NCBI RefSeq assembly: GCF_027604915.1 | Contig: NZ_JAJAQC010000016.1 | Span: 1 to 64,000, forward strand | Reading direction: 5' to 3' | From: Streptomonospora mangrovi | Lineage (GTDB): Bacteria; Actinomycetota; Actinomycetes; Streptosporangiales; Streptosporangiaceae | DNA: 64,000 nucleotides | Shown: one piece after another, positions 25,677-34,578 of the stretch | How the letters are laid out: each line of letters opens with the position of its first letter | Position numbering within the stretch: the first letter of the stretch is position 1 | Made by a program: the position numbers and the translations under genes | Notes under the pieces: model-generated | Told to the model about the DNA's origin: nothing | Seen by the model: the letters and a program-made list of their open reading frames with translations, nothing else | Databases searched by the model: none

Positions 25677-27539
25677 CTAGCGCTCCACCTGCGACACGTC
25701 GCGGGCCGCGCCGGTGGAGGCCGAGGTCGCCATGGCGGCGTAGGCGCGCAGCGCCGCCGACACCGGCCGCTGCCGGTCGCGCGGGCGGAACCCGCCCAGC
25801 TCCGCCAGCAGGGCGGTGCGGCGGGCGTCCAGTTCGTCGTCGGGCACGTCCAGGCGCAGCACCCGGTTGGGGATGTCGATCACCACGGTGTCGCCGTCGC
25901 GCACCAGCGCGATGTCGCCGCCCTGGGCCGCCTCGGGCGAGGCGTGGCCGATGGACAGCCCCGAGGTGCCGCCGGAGAACCGGCCGTCGGTGACCAGCGC
26001 GCACGCCTTGCCCAGGCCGCGGCCCTTGAGGAAGCTGGTGGGGTAGAGCATCTCCTGCATGCCCGGGCCGCCCTTGGGGCCCTCGTAGCGGATGACGACC
26101 ACGTCGCCCGGCTCCACCCGCTTGCTGAGGATGCCGTCCACGGCGTCCTCCTGGCTCTCGAACACCTTGGCCGGGCCGGTGAAGGTGTACAGCTCCTCGT
26201 CGACCCCGGCGGTCTTGACGATCGCGCCCTCGGGGGCGAGGTTGCCGTAGAGCACCGCCAGGCCGCCGTCGGCGGTGTAGGCGTGGGCGACGTCGCGGAT
26301 GCAGCCCTCGGCGCGGTCGGTGTCCAGCGACTCCCACCGGGTGTCCTGGGAGTACGCCTGGGTGGTGCGCCGGCCGCCGGGCGCGGCGTGGAACAGCTCC
26401 CGGGCCTCCTCGGTGCAGGTGTCGGCGGCGATGTCCCACTTCGCGAGGTACTCGCCCAGCGTGGCGCCGTGGACGGTGGGCACCGAGGTGTCCAGCAGCC
26501 CGCCGCGCGCCAGTTCGCCCAGGATGGCGGGGATCCCGCCCGCCCGGTGGACGTCCTCGATGTGGTACTTGTCGGTGTTGGGCGCGACCTTGCACAGGCA
26601 CGGCACCCGGCGCGACAGCTCGTCGATCTCGGGCAGGCCGTACTTCACGCCGGCCTCGGTGGCCGCCGCCAGCAGGTGCAGGATGGTGTTGGTGGAGCCG
26701 CCCATGGCGACGTCCAGCGCCATGGCGTTGGCGAACGCGGCGGGGGTGGCGATCGAAAGCGGCAGGACCGAGGAGTCGTCCTCGTCGTAGTAGCGCCGGG
26801 CGACCTCGACCACCGTGCGGCCGGCGTCCTCGTACAGCCGCTTGCGCGCGACATGGGTGGCCAGGACCGTGCCGTTGCCCGGCAGCGCCAGGCCCATGGC
26901 CTCGGTCAGGCAGTTCATGGAGTTGGCGGTGAACATGCCCGAGCAGGAGCCGCAGGTGGGGCAGGCCGCCTCCTCGATGGCGTCCAGTTCGTCCTGGGAC
27001 ACCGACTCGTCGGCCGAGGCGATCATGGAGTCGATCAGGTCGAGCTTGCGCACCGTGGTGGCGCTGCCGTTGACGACGGTGACCTTGCCGGCCTCCATCG
27101 GCCCGCCCGAGACGAACACGGTGGGGATGTTCAGCCGCATGGCCGCCAGCAGCATGCCCGGGGTGATCTTGTCGCAGTTGGAGACGCACACCAGGGCGTC
27201 GGCGCAGTGGGCGTTGACCATGTACTCCACCGCGTCGGCGATCAGCTCGCGGCTGGGCAGGGAGTAGAGCATGCCGCCGTGGCCCATGGCGATGCCGTCG
27301 TCCACGGCGATGGTGTTGAACTCGCGCGGCACCCCGCCGGCCTCGCGCACCGCGCCGGCCACCACGTCGGCGACCTCGCGGAGGTGCACGTGGCCGGGGA
27401 CGAACTGGGTGAAGCTGTTGGCGATGGCCACGATGGGCTTGCCGAAGTCCTCGCGTTCGACACCGGAGGCGCGCATAAGGGCGCGCGCGCCCGCCATGTT
27501 CCTGCCGTGGGTGACCGTTCGTGAGCGCAGCGCGGGCAT
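25677..27539 (-). CDS. ilvD: dihydroxy-acid dehydratase
   Basis: A 620-aa Fe-S dehydratase that converts 2,3-dihydroxy acids to 2-oxo acids in valine, isoleucine and pantothenate synthesis. Cluster-binding cysteines are in [12 protein letters not shown] and [22 protein letters not shown]. The Mg-binding lysine region and the C-terminal catalytic [25 protein letters not shown] are intact. The length equals the E. coli type. GGGAG precedes the ATG. It stands alone here, without other ilv genes. Confidence 0.96.
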   Translation of the reverse strand: MPALRSRTVTHGRNMAGARALMRASGVEREDFGKPIVAIANSFTQFVPGHVHLREVADVVAGAVREAGGVPREFNTIAVDDGIAMGHGGMLYSLPSRELIADAVEYMVNAHCADALVCVSNCDKITPGMLLAAMRLNIPTVFVSGGPMEAGKVTVVNGSATTVRKLDLIDSMIASADESVSQDELDAIEEAACPTCGSCSGMFTANSMNCLTEAMGLALPGNGTVLATHVARKRLYEDAGRTVVEVARRYYDEDDSSVLPLSIATPAAFANAMALDVAMGGSTNTILHLLAAATEAGVKYGLPEIDELSRRVPCLCKVAPNTDKYHIEDVHRAGGIPAILGELARGGLLDTSVPTVHGATLGEYLAKWDIAADTCTEEARELFHAAPGGRRTTQAYSQDTRWESLDTDRAEGCIRDVAHAYTADGGLAVLYGNLAPEGAIVKTAGVDEELYTFTGPAKVFESQEDAVDGILSKRVEPGDVVVIRYEGPKGGPGMQEMLYPTSFLKGRGLGKACALVTDGRFSGGTSGLSIGHASPEAAQGGDIALVRDGDTVVIDIPNRVLRLDVPDDELDARRTALLAELGGFRPRDRQRPVSAALRAYAAMATSASTGAARDVSQVER

Positions 27540-27654
27540 GGGGTGCTCCCATCGACGCCGGGAGGCGTGGAAGACGTGTGGTTCTCGTTCGATGGTAGCG
27601 CCGCGCCGGACCTGTTGATGTCTCGACTCGAAAGACCGGGTGTCCGAATAATGA

Positions 27655-27680
27655 GATGGGCGGCGGTGGGGCCGCCCATC
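27655..27680 (-). terminator. 10-bp hairpin between the NERD gene and ilvD
   Basis: GATGGGCGGC (27655-27664) and GCCGCCCATC (27671-27680) are exact complements with a 6-nt loop. On the minus strand TCATTATTCGG follows. It lies about 120 nt after the NERD stop and 116 nt before the ilvD start, so it is probably a terminator. An ilvD leader structure is the alternative. Confidence 0.5.
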
Positions 27681-27797
27681 GCCTGGACGGGGGAGGGGCT
27701 GAAAATGGTGCGGCGGCCCGGGACCGGGCCGCGCGCCGAGGGTGTCGGGAGTCGGGGAGCCGGGAGGGGGCGGGGCCCCGCGGCAGCCTGGTGCCGC

Positions 27798-28637
27798 CTA
27801 GTACCGGGCCGGCAGCACCTCCTCGGCCGCCTTGTAGATCTCCTCGATCTCCTTCTCGCTGAGGTTCTGGGACTTGCCGCTGCGCAGCCACTTGCGGACC
27901 TTGGTGCCGGTGATGACGTCGACACCGCGCAGGTTGTGGCTGTCCCAGGGCATGCTCGGGCCGTAGATGGCCAGCGACGCCCGGATGTCGATCTCGCGGC
28001 CGATGCGCTCGCTGATCAGCTTCTGGGCGGTGCGGGCCTCCTCAAGCGCCTCGTCGATGCGCTCGTTCTTGGAGAACTTGCCGTGGTAGAGCTTCTCGAG
28101 CTTGTTGCGCAGGGGCAGCCGCTTGTCCCACGACTCGGAGTCGATGGCGAACGCGCCGCGCCGCCCCACAACGAAGTGGTCGATCTGGCCGTTGCCGCCG
28201 GGGATCCCGCGCGCGTGCAGCACGCGGTAGCCCAGGCGCTTCATCAGGCGCAGTTGCGCCTCGGTGCGGCGCTGGGCGGCGTTGGGCTTGCGCCAGCGCG
28301 GAACCTCGGAGTAGCGGCGCGAGGCGTGGACGACGAACGCGACGAGGGTGCCGATCCCCAGGGTGGCGCCGATCCGCCAGTCGGCCGTGAGCAGGCCGGC
28401 CGCCACGCCGACCGCCGCGGCCACCGCGCCGCGGACCAGCATGCGCCGCCCCGTGGCCGAGGTCAGTGCGCCGTATGTTTTTCGGGCTGCTCCATTGGAG
28501 CCCTGGGGACCGCGCGAATTCGCGGTGCGGGAGGTACTGAAGGGCGAGCCGCCGCGTTTCTGCTGCTGGGCAGTATCGGCGGGGGCGCCGTTGACTCTGC
28601 TTGCCGATTGCACGCTGGAAAGAGTAGTTCGATCCAT
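27798..28637 (-). CDS. NERD (nuclease-related) domain membrane protein
   Basis: A 279-aa protein. The first 60 residues are disordered and Ser/Gln-rich. A hydrophobic hairpin follows (MLVRGAVAAAVGVAAGLLTA, IGATLGIGTLVAFVVHA). The NERD domain is RTEAQLRLMKRLGYRVLHARGIPGGNGQIDHFVVGRRGAFAIDSESWDKRLPL, where the GxIDHFVVG and AIDSE residues match the PD-(D/E)xK-like core. NERD proteins are suspected nucleases, often linked to DNA processing. This one should be anchored to the membrane with the domain in the cytoplasm. Confidence 0.82.
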   Translation of the reverse strand: MDRTTLSSVQSASRVNGAPADTAQQQKRGGSPFSTSRTANSRGPQGSNGAARKTYGALTSATGRRMLVRGAVAAAVGVAAGLLTADWRIGATLGIGTLVAFVVHASRRYSEVPRWRKPNAAQRRTEAQLRLMKRLGYRVLHARGIPGGNGQIDHFVVGRRGAFAIDSESWDKRLPLRNKLEKLYHGKFSKNERIDEALEEARTAQKLISERIGREIDIRASLAIYGPSMPWDSHNLRGVDVITGTKVRKWLRSGKSQNLSEKEIEEIYKAAEEVLPARY

Positions 28638-28677
28638 ATGCGAGTCCTAGTACATTGAATCTCACACTTTACTTGCC

Positions 28678-28753
28678 CGCCATAAATGGCGTTCTCACGT
28701 GTCCACAGGGTTGCCCGGGGGGAAGACATATCTTCTCCAGGGTTCTCTAGAGA
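28678..28753. promoter_or_regulatory. three perfect palindromes in the divergent NERD/amidase intergenic region
   Basis: CGCCAT-AA-ATGGCG (28678-28691), GAAGA-CATA-TCTTC (28722-28735) and TCTCTAGAGA (28744-28753) follow one another in a comparatively AT-rich 167-bp gap between divergent genes. Regulator binding sites are the simplest reading. Confidence 0.4.
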
Positions 28754-28790
28754 GATCCCCCTCGCGGGCCGGTCTGACACCCGTTTGGGT

Positions 28791-28796
28791 TACGCT
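28791..28796 (+). promoter_or_regulatory. -10 element of the amidase gene
   Basis: TACGCT 8 nt before the ATG at 28805, with no Shine-Dalgarno in between, suggests a leaderless or near-leaderless mRNA. No clear -35 is seen. Confidence 0.45.
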
Positions 28797-28804
28797 TCCT
28801 GCCC

Positions 28805-30229
28805 ATGGCCGAGATTCACGACCTCACGGCGGTCCAGCAGGCCGCGGCCGTGCGGCGGCGCGAACTCTCCCCGGTGGAGATCACCGAGCACTACCTCGAC
28901 CGCGTCGCCCGCCTGGACCGCAAGGTCGGGGCGTTCATCACCGTGGCCGCCGACTCCGCCCGCGCCCAGGCCCGCGCCGCCGAGCGCGAGGCGCTCTCGG
29001 CCACCCCGGGCGAGCCGCCGCCGCTGCTGGGCGTGCCCGTGCCCGTCAAGGACCTCGAACCCGTCGCCGGCCTGCGCCACACCTCCGGCTCGGCCGTCCA
29101 CGCCGACCGCGTCGCCGACGCCGACTGCGACGTCGTGGCCGAGCTGCGCGCCGCCGGCGCCGTGTTCACCGGCAAGACCAACACCCCCGAGTTCGGCCTG
29201 CCCTGCCACACCGAGAACGACATCGCCCCGCCCGCCCGCACCCCCTGGGACCCCACCCGCTCGGCCGGCGGCTCCAGCGGCGGCGCCGCGGCGGCGGTGG
29301 CCGCCGGGTTCGCGCCGGTGGCCCACGCCAGCGACGGCGGCGGCTCCATCCGGATCCCGGCGAGCGCCTGCGGCCTGTTCGGGCTCAAGCCCACGCGCGG
29401 CCGGGTGACGTCCGGCCCGTTCAAACCCGACTTCATCGGGCTGTCCACCGCCGGCCCCATCGCCCGCACGGTCGCCGACGCCGCGCTGATCCTCGACATC
29501 GTCTCCGTCAACCGCCCCGGCGACTACTACACCGCGCCGCCGCTGCCCGCCGGCGAGACGTTCCTGGGCTACGCGCTGCGCGACCCCGGCCGGCTGCGCA
29601 TCGCCCGCTACGACACCGCGCCGGTGCCCGGCCTGCGGCTCGACCCCGAGGTCACCGCCGCCTACGAGGCCGCCACCAAGCTGCTCATCGACCTCGGCCA
29701 CGACGTCGAGGACATCGACCCGCCCTACGGCGCCGACACGGTCGAGGACTTCAACCTGGTGTGGGCGGCCATGGCGGCGGCCACCCCGGTGCGGCCCGAG
29801 GACGAGCACCTGCTGCGCCCCCTCACCCGGTGGCTGCGCGGGCGGGCCGCGGACTCCTCCGTCGGCGCCTACATGGCGGCCACCGCGCGGATCCAGGGCG
29901 CCGTGCGGGCGGCGCTGCCGCGGACCCTGCCCTACGACGCCGTGCTCACCCCCACCCTGGCGCTGCCGCCGGTGCCGGTGGGCCACTTCGGCACCGACCC
30001 CGAGGAGGAGTTCCGCCGGATGACGGCCTTCACGCCGTTCACGGCGCTGGCCAACATCACCGGCCAGCCCTCGGTCAGCGTGCCGCTGCACTGGAGCGCC
30101 GAGGGCCTGCCGATCGGCACCATGCTCACCGGGCGGCCGGGCGGGGAGCCTACTCTGCTGGCCCTGTCGGCCCAGTTGGAGGCGGCGCGCCCGTGGGCGG
30201 GCCACCGGCCGCCGGTCTGGGCGGAGTAG
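28805..30229 (+). CDS. amidase-signature family amidase
   Basis: A 474-aa hydrolase of the amidase signature family. The catalytic triad is visible: Lys82 in PVPVKDLEP, cis-Ser157 in SAGGSSGGAAAAVAAG and nucleophile Ser181 in SDGGGSIRIPAS. Neither GatB nor GatC lies nearby and the C-terminal part is of the general amidase type, so it is a stand-alone amidase rather than GatA. The substrate is unknown. The last 80 bp overlap the 3' end of the convergent MFS gene. Confidence 0.92.
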   Translation: MAEIHDLTAVQQAAAVRRRELSPVEITEHYLDRVARLDRKVGAFITVAADSARAQARAAEREALSATPGEPPPLLGVPVPVKDLEPVAGLRHTSGSAVHADRVADADCDVVAELRAAGAVFTGKTNTPEFGLPCHTENDIAPPARTPWDPTRSAGGSSGGAAAAVAAGFAPVAHASDGGGSIRIPASACGLFGLKPTRGRVTSGPFKPDFIGLSTAGPIARTVADAALILDIVSVNRPGDYYTAPPLPAGETFLGYALRDPGRLRIARYDTAPVPGLRLDPEVTAAYEAATKLLIDLGHDVEDIDPPYGADTVEDFNLVWAAMAAATPVRPEDEHLLRPLTRWLRGRAADSSVGAYMAATARIQGAVRAALPRTLPYDAVLTPTLALPPVPVGHFGTDPEEEFRRMTAFTPFTALANITGQPSVSVPLHWSAEGLPIGTMLTGRPGGEPTLLALSAQLEAARPWAGHRPPVWAE

Positions 30230-31742
30230 CGGGGCCGGAGGAGTCCGGCGGGCCGGGGGCCTCCGCGCGCTCCCCGGGTTCCGCGCGCTCCGCCGGCTCC
30301 CCGGGCTGCGCGCCGTCCGGGCCGCCGGGCGCGCCGCGCCGCAGGGCCAGCGCCACCAGCGCCGCGACCAGCGCCGCCGCCGCGGCACCGGCGGCACCGG
30401 CCGCCGCGCCGCCGAGGTCGATCAGCCAGCCGGTCATCGGCGCCGCCACCGAGATTCCGCCGGTGATCGCCGAGGACAGCCAGCCGTATGCTTCGCCGCG
30501 CCGGTGCGCCGGCGCCATCTCGCCCACGCGCTCGGTGACGGCGGCGATGGTGGGCGCGATTCCCAGCCCGGCGGCGAACAGCACCGGCGTGATCAGCCAC
30601 GGCGAGGGCAGGTGCAGCACGGGCGGCAGCAGCGGCACCAGCAGCACCACGCCCGCCGCCGCGGCGAACGCCCGCCGCGCCAGGCGCGGCCGGCCCGGGA
30701 ACGTGCCCGCCAGCAGCCCGCCCACGGCCGAACCGGCGGCGTAGACCGCCATCAGCGCACCCGCGTAGCCGGGCGTGCCCAGCTCCCGCGACCAGGCCAC
30801 CGAGGTCAGGTCCACGCCGCCCAGTCCGGCCACCAGCAACGCCGACATCACCAGGATCAGCAGGATCTGGGCGTCCAGCAGCAGGGAGCGCCGGGCCGGG
30901 GCGGGCCCGCCGGTGCCGGCGGCGGGGGGTTCGGGCGCCGACAGCCCGGCGCGGCGCAGCGCCCAGGCGAACCCCGAGGCGCCCACCACCGAGAGCACCG
31001 CCATGACGGCCACGCCCGCGCGCCCGTTGGTCAGCCCCACCACGGCCGCCGCCAGCAGGGGGCCGACGATGAACAGCAGTTCCTGGAAGGTGGCCTCGGC
31101 GGCGTACATGGTCTGGCGGGTGGGGCCGGCGGTCAGGCGCGGCCAGACGGCGCGGGCGATCTGGTTGGCCGGCGGCAGGAACAGGCCGGTGGCCAGGGCC
31201 AGCGGCAGCGCCGCCCACCACAGCGCGCCCGGCAGCAGGGCCAGCACGGCCAGGCCCGCGCCGTAGACCAGCGCCGAGGAGGTGAGCAGGCGGTCCTTGG
31301 CGCGCAGGTCGGACATGCGGCCCCGGATCGGCCCGGCCAGGGCCGTGCCCACGGTGAGGCCGCCGGCCACCAGGCCGGCCACGGCGTAGGAGCCGGTCCA
31401 CCCGGCCACCAGGAAGGTGACGGCGATCGGCAGGCCGCCGATGTGCACGCGCGCGAACAGCGACCAGAACAGCAGCGCGGGGACGTGGGGGACCGCGAAG
31501 AGGCGGCGGTAGGAGCCGAGGGCCGACCGCACCGGGCCGGCGGGCGGCACCGGCGGCGCCGCGAGGTGGTCGGGCGCGGGAGGCGCCGGGGGAGTCGGGA
31601 CCGCCGGAAGGGCCGGGGGTGCCGGGGGTGGCGGAGGCCCTGCGGGCGCCGGGGGCGGTGCCTGGCCGCCCGGTGCGCCGGGCGGCGCCGGTCGGTCCGG
31701 TCGCGTGGGTGGGGCGGGCTCCGCCGGTTCCGCTGAGTGCAT
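30150..31742 (-). CDS. MFS transporter with Pro-rich termini
   Basis: A 530-aa protein. An N-terminal 70-residue Pro/Ala-rich cytoplasmic tail precedes 12 predicted membrane helices (from LFAVPHVPALLFWSLFARVHIG). Loop motif RGRMSDLRAKDRLL fits MFS. The C-terminal tail (about 70 residues, PDGAQPGEPAERAEPGERAE) is also disordered, and its last 26 codons are antisense to the end of the amidase gene. The substrate is unknown; YbfB/sugar-efflux-like MFS are the nearest general comparison. Confidence 0.82.
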   Translation of the reverse strand: MHSAEPAEPAPPTRPDRPAPPGAPGGQAPPPAPAGPPPPPAPPALPAVPTPPAPPAPDHLAAPPVPPAGPVRSALGSYRRLFAVPHVPALLFWSLFARVHIGGLPIAVTFLVAGWTGSYAVAGLVAGGLTVGTALAGPIRGRMSDLRAKDRLLTSSALVYGAGLAVLALLPGALWWAALPLALATGLFLPPANQIARAVWPRLTAGPTRQTMYAAEATFQELLFIVGPLLAAAVVGLTNGRAGVAVMAVLSVVGASGFAWALRRAGLSAPEPPAAGTGGPAPARRSLLLDAQILLILVMSALLVAGLGGVDLTSVAWSRELGTPGYAGALMAVYAAGSAVGGLLAGTFPGRPRLARRAFAAAAGVVLLVPLLPPVLHLPSPWLITPVLFAAGLGIAPTIAAVTERVGEMAPAHRRGEAYGWLSSAITGGISVAAPMTGWLIDLGGAAAGAAGAAAAALVAALVALALRRGAPGGPDGAQPGEPAERAEPGERAEAPGPPDSSGPATPPRPAAGGPPTGAPPPTGPTGPAE

Positions 31743-31749
31743 CGACCGA

Positions 31750-31755
31750 ATCGTA
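31750..31755 (-). promoter_or_regulatory. -10 element of a leaderless MFS mRNA
   Basis: On the minus strand TACGAT is followed by 7 nt and then the ATG at 31742, with no ribosome site, so transcription probably starts at the start codon. The adjacent AT-rich stretch CGGAATATGAATAAGGG and its imperfect inverted mate ATATTTCCGG may bind a regulator of this divergent promoter pair. Confidence 0.5.
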
Positions 31756-31898
31756 CATACCGGCTCGGAATATGAATAAGGGATATTTCCGGTTTAGCCG
31801 ATGGGGGTCGGCCCGAAACGCATGTTCCGGGACCGGTGACACGGCAAGGGCATGGCGCACCCGCCACGGAACGTCCCCGTACGGCATTATCAGTATCT

Positions 31899-34106
31899 GT
31901 GAGTGATGCGGACCTGGCCCGGCTGGCCGAAGAGTACGGTGTCGCGACGACCTACGAGGACTGGCGCGGCCGCCGCGTGCCCGTCGCCGTCGACACACTC
32001 CGCCACGTGCTGGGGTCCCTCGGCGTCGACGCGTCGGCCCCCCGCGCGGCCCTGGAGGCCCACTGGGCCGACCAGGCCACCCGTCTGCTGCCGCCCTGCG
32101 TGGTCACCCGCGCCGGGCGCACCCCCCAGATCCCGCTGCCCGACGGCTCCCGCTGCTGGGTCGAGAAGGCGGGTGGCGGCTGGGCCGAACCCGGCCCCCA
32201 ACTCCCGCTGGGCACCCACACCCTCCACGTCGAACACGGCACCGTGCGCCAGCAGGCGCCCCTTCTGGTGGTGCCCGACCGCCTGGCGCCCGTCGCCGCC
32301 GACCGCCGCGTCTGGGGGCTGATGGCGCAGCTCTACTCGGTGCGCTCCCGCGCCTCCTGGGGCATGGGCGACCTGCGCGACCTCGCCGAACTCGCCGACT
32401 GGAGCGCACGCGACCTCGGCGCCGACTTCGCCATCGTCAACCCGCTGCACGCCACCGAGCCCGTCACCCCCATCGAGCCCTCGCCCTACCTGCCGGTCAG
32501 CCGCCGCTACGCCGGCGCGCTGTCCATCCGCATCGAGGACATCCCCGAGTACGCCGCCCTGGAGCCCACCCAGCGCGAGACCATCCAGCGCCTGGCCCGG
32601 CCGCTGCGCGAACACGCCCGCACCGCCGACCTGCTCGACCGCGACGCCATCTGGGAGGCCAAGCGGACGGCCCTGGGCATGCTGTTCTCGGTGCCGCGCC
32701 CGCCCGCGCGCGAGGCCGCCTTCCAGGCGTACCTGGAGCGCGAGGGCGCCTCGCTGGTGGAGTTCGCCACCTGGTGCGCGCTGGCCGAGGAGCACGGGCG
32801 CGACTACCGCGCCTGGCCCTTCGAGCTGCGCGACGTCCGCGCCGACGCCGTGGGCACCGAGGCGCTGCGCCACTGGCCCGCCGTGGAGTTCCACCGGTGG
32901 CTCCAGTGGATCCTCGACGAGCAGCTCGCGGCGGCGCAGGCGGGCACCCGCGCCGCCGGGATGTCGATCGGCATCGTCCACGACCTCGCCATCGGCGTGC
33001 AGCCGGGCGGCGCCGACGCCTGGATGTTCGGCGACGCCATCGCGCCGGGCGTGAGCGTGGGCGCGCCGCCCGACGAGTTCAACCAGCAGGGCCAGGACTG
33101 GGGGCAGCCGCCGTGGCACCCGGTGCGGCTGGCCGAGCTGGGCTACGGCCCCTTCCGGCAGGTCCTGGGGCAGATCCTGCGCCACTCCGGCGGCGTGCGC
33201 ATGGACCACATCATGGGGCTGTTCCGGCTGTGGTGGGTGCCCGAGGGCGCGTCCCCGGCGGAGGGCACCTACGTGCGCTACGACCACGAGGGCATGGTCG
33301 GCAGCCTGCTGCTGGCCGCCCAGGCGCACGAGGCCGCCGTCATCGGCGAGGACCTGGGCACCGTCGAGCCGTGGGTGCGCGACCACCTCGGCGAGCGCGG
33401 CGTGCTGGGCACCTCGGTGCTGTGGTTCGAGCGCCGCGACGACGGCAGCCCCCGCCGCCCCGAGGAGTGGCGCGCCGACTGCCTGGCCACGGTCGCCACC
33501 CACGACCTCCCGCCGGTGGCCTCCTACCTCTCCGCCGAGCACGTCGAGCTGCGCGACCGGCTGGGGCTGCTCAACCGCCCGGCCGCCGAGGAGCGCGCCG
33601 ACGCCGAGGCGGCCGTGGCCGCCTGGCGCGACCGCCTGGTGGGCCTGGGGCTGCTGGATCCCGACGTGGACCCGCTCTCCGAGCCCGCGACGGTCGTGAC
33701 GGCCCTGCACGCCTACCTGGCCCAGACCCCGGCCCGCCTCATCGGGGTGGCCCTGACCGACGTGGTCGGCGACCGCCGCATGCAGAACCAGCCGGGGACC
33801 AGCGACGCCTACCCCAACTGGCGCATCCCGCTGACCAGCGCCGAGGGCGAACCCGTCCTGCTGGACGAGCTGATCGCCGACCCCCGCCTGGCCGAGACCG
33901 CCCGCCGCGTCCTGCGGCCGCTGACCGACCCCGCCTACCGGGGCCCGGGGGCGGGGAGCGCAGCCGGGGAAGCCCTCTCAACGGATCCCGGCTCCGCCAC
34001 CTCCGCCACCTCCGACGGTCCGGCCGGCTCCCCCGGCTCCGCCGCGGGAGCCCCGGAGCCGCGGTCGCGGTTGGACTCGGAACTGGAGACCGGCCTGGAG
34101 ATGTAG
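31899..34106 (+). CDS. malQ: 4-alpha-glucanotransferase (amylomaltase, GH77)
   Basis: A 735-aa GH77 enzyme that transfers alpha-1,4-glucan segments in maltodextrin and glycogen metabolism. An N-terminal accessory domain (to about residue 150) precedes the barrel. Catalytic motifs are RMDHIMGLFRLWWVPEG (nucleophile Asp near 435), IGEDLGTVEPWVRDHL (acid Glu near 483) and THDLPPVASYL (third Asp near 535). The last 50 residues are a Ser/Gly/Pro-rich tail not found in the core family. The GTG at 31899 begins the family's usual N terminus. No Shine-Dalgarno is evident, so leaderless initiation is possible. Confidence 0.93.
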   Translation: MSDADLARLAEEYGVATTYEDWRGRRVPVAVDTLRHVLGSLGVDASAPRAALEAHWADQATRLLPPCVVTRAGRTPQIPLPDGSRCWVEKAGGGWAEPGPQLPLGTHTLHVEHGTVRQQAPLLVVPDRLAPVAADRRVWGLMAQLYSVRSRASWGMGDLRDLAELADWSARDLGADFAIVNPLHATEPVTPIEPSPYLPVSRRYAGALSIRIEDIPEYAALEPTQRETIQRLARPLREHARTADLLDRDAIWEAKRTALGMLFSVPRPPAREAAFQAYLEREGASLVEFATWCALAEEHGRDYRAWPFELRDVRADAVGTEALRHWPAVEFHRWLQWILDEQLAAAQAGTRAAGMSIGIVHDLAIGVQPGGADAWMFGDAIAPGVSVGAPPDEFNQQGQDWGQPPWHPVRLAELGYGPFRQVLGQILRHSGGVRMDHIMGLFRLWWVPEGASPAEGTYVRYDHEGMVGSLLLAAQAHEAAVIGEDLGTVEPWVRDHLGERGVLGTSVLWFERRDDGSPRRPEEWRADCLATVATHDLPPVASYLSAEHVELRDRLGLLNRPAAEERADAEAAVAAWRDRLVGLGLLDPDVDPLSEPATVVTALHAYLAQTPARLIGVALTDVVGDRRMQNQPGTSDAYPNWRIPLTSAEGEPVLLDELIADPRLAETARRVLRPLTDPAYRGPGAGSAAGEALSTDPGSATSATSDGPAGSPGSAAGAPEPRSRLDSELETGLEM

Positions 34107-34170
34107 CACCGGGCGCGCGGTCGACGGGGCGAGCCGGGCGCTTGGCGGGCGTTCGACGATCCGCCCGTCG

Positions 34171-34377
34171 TCATCCCTCAGGGCGGCGCCCGACGGTGAT
34201 CAGGATGACGGCGACCACCAGTGAAGCAATGACCGCCCCGTGGACCACGGCCCAGAGCACCGCCTGGTCGTAGACGACGTGGACCCGCGTGCGGCGGAGG
34301 AACTCGGCGGACACCCCATGCCCGCACCAGGCCGGGCCGTCGAACAGCAGCACCCGCACGGCACAGAACTCCCGCAC
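34171..34377 (-). CDS. small single-pass membrane protein (68 aa)
   Basis: The product has a soluble N-terminal half (MREFCAVRVLLFDGPAWCGH) and a C-terminal membrane helix (AVLWAVVHGAVIASLVVAVI) ending in a basic tail. Codon third positions follow the genome bias. GTG start without a clear ribosome site; the sequence just upstream is the abnormal G/C homopolymer block, so the true 5' end may be misassembled. No family is recognised. Confidence 0.55.
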   Translation of the reverse strand: MREFCAVRVLLFDGPAWCGHGVSAEFLRRTRVHVVYDQAVLWAVVHGAVIASLVVAVILITVGRRPEG

Positions 34378-34387
34378 GACAGGCCCC

Positions 34388-34520
34388 GGGCCGGGGGGGG
34401 GGGGCCGCGGGGGCCCCCCCCCCCGCGGGGGGGGGCGGGCCCCCCCCCCGCCCCCCCCCCCCCCGGCCGCCGGGGGGGGGGGCGCCCCCCCCCCCCCCCC
34501 CCCCCCCCCCGGCCCGGGGG
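34388..34520. repeat. G/C homopolymer block
   Basis: About 130 bp made almost only of runs of G (up to 11) alternating with runs of C (up to 28). No coding frame or regulatory motif survives here. The runs would fold into very stable hairpins. A poly-G base-calling artefact assembled on both strands is at least as likely as real sequence. Confidence 0.85.
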
Positions 34521-34578
34521 TGTCAGCGGCCCAAGGACCAGGGCGCTACCGCGCCACCGGTGCTGCCCGCCCTACCGC

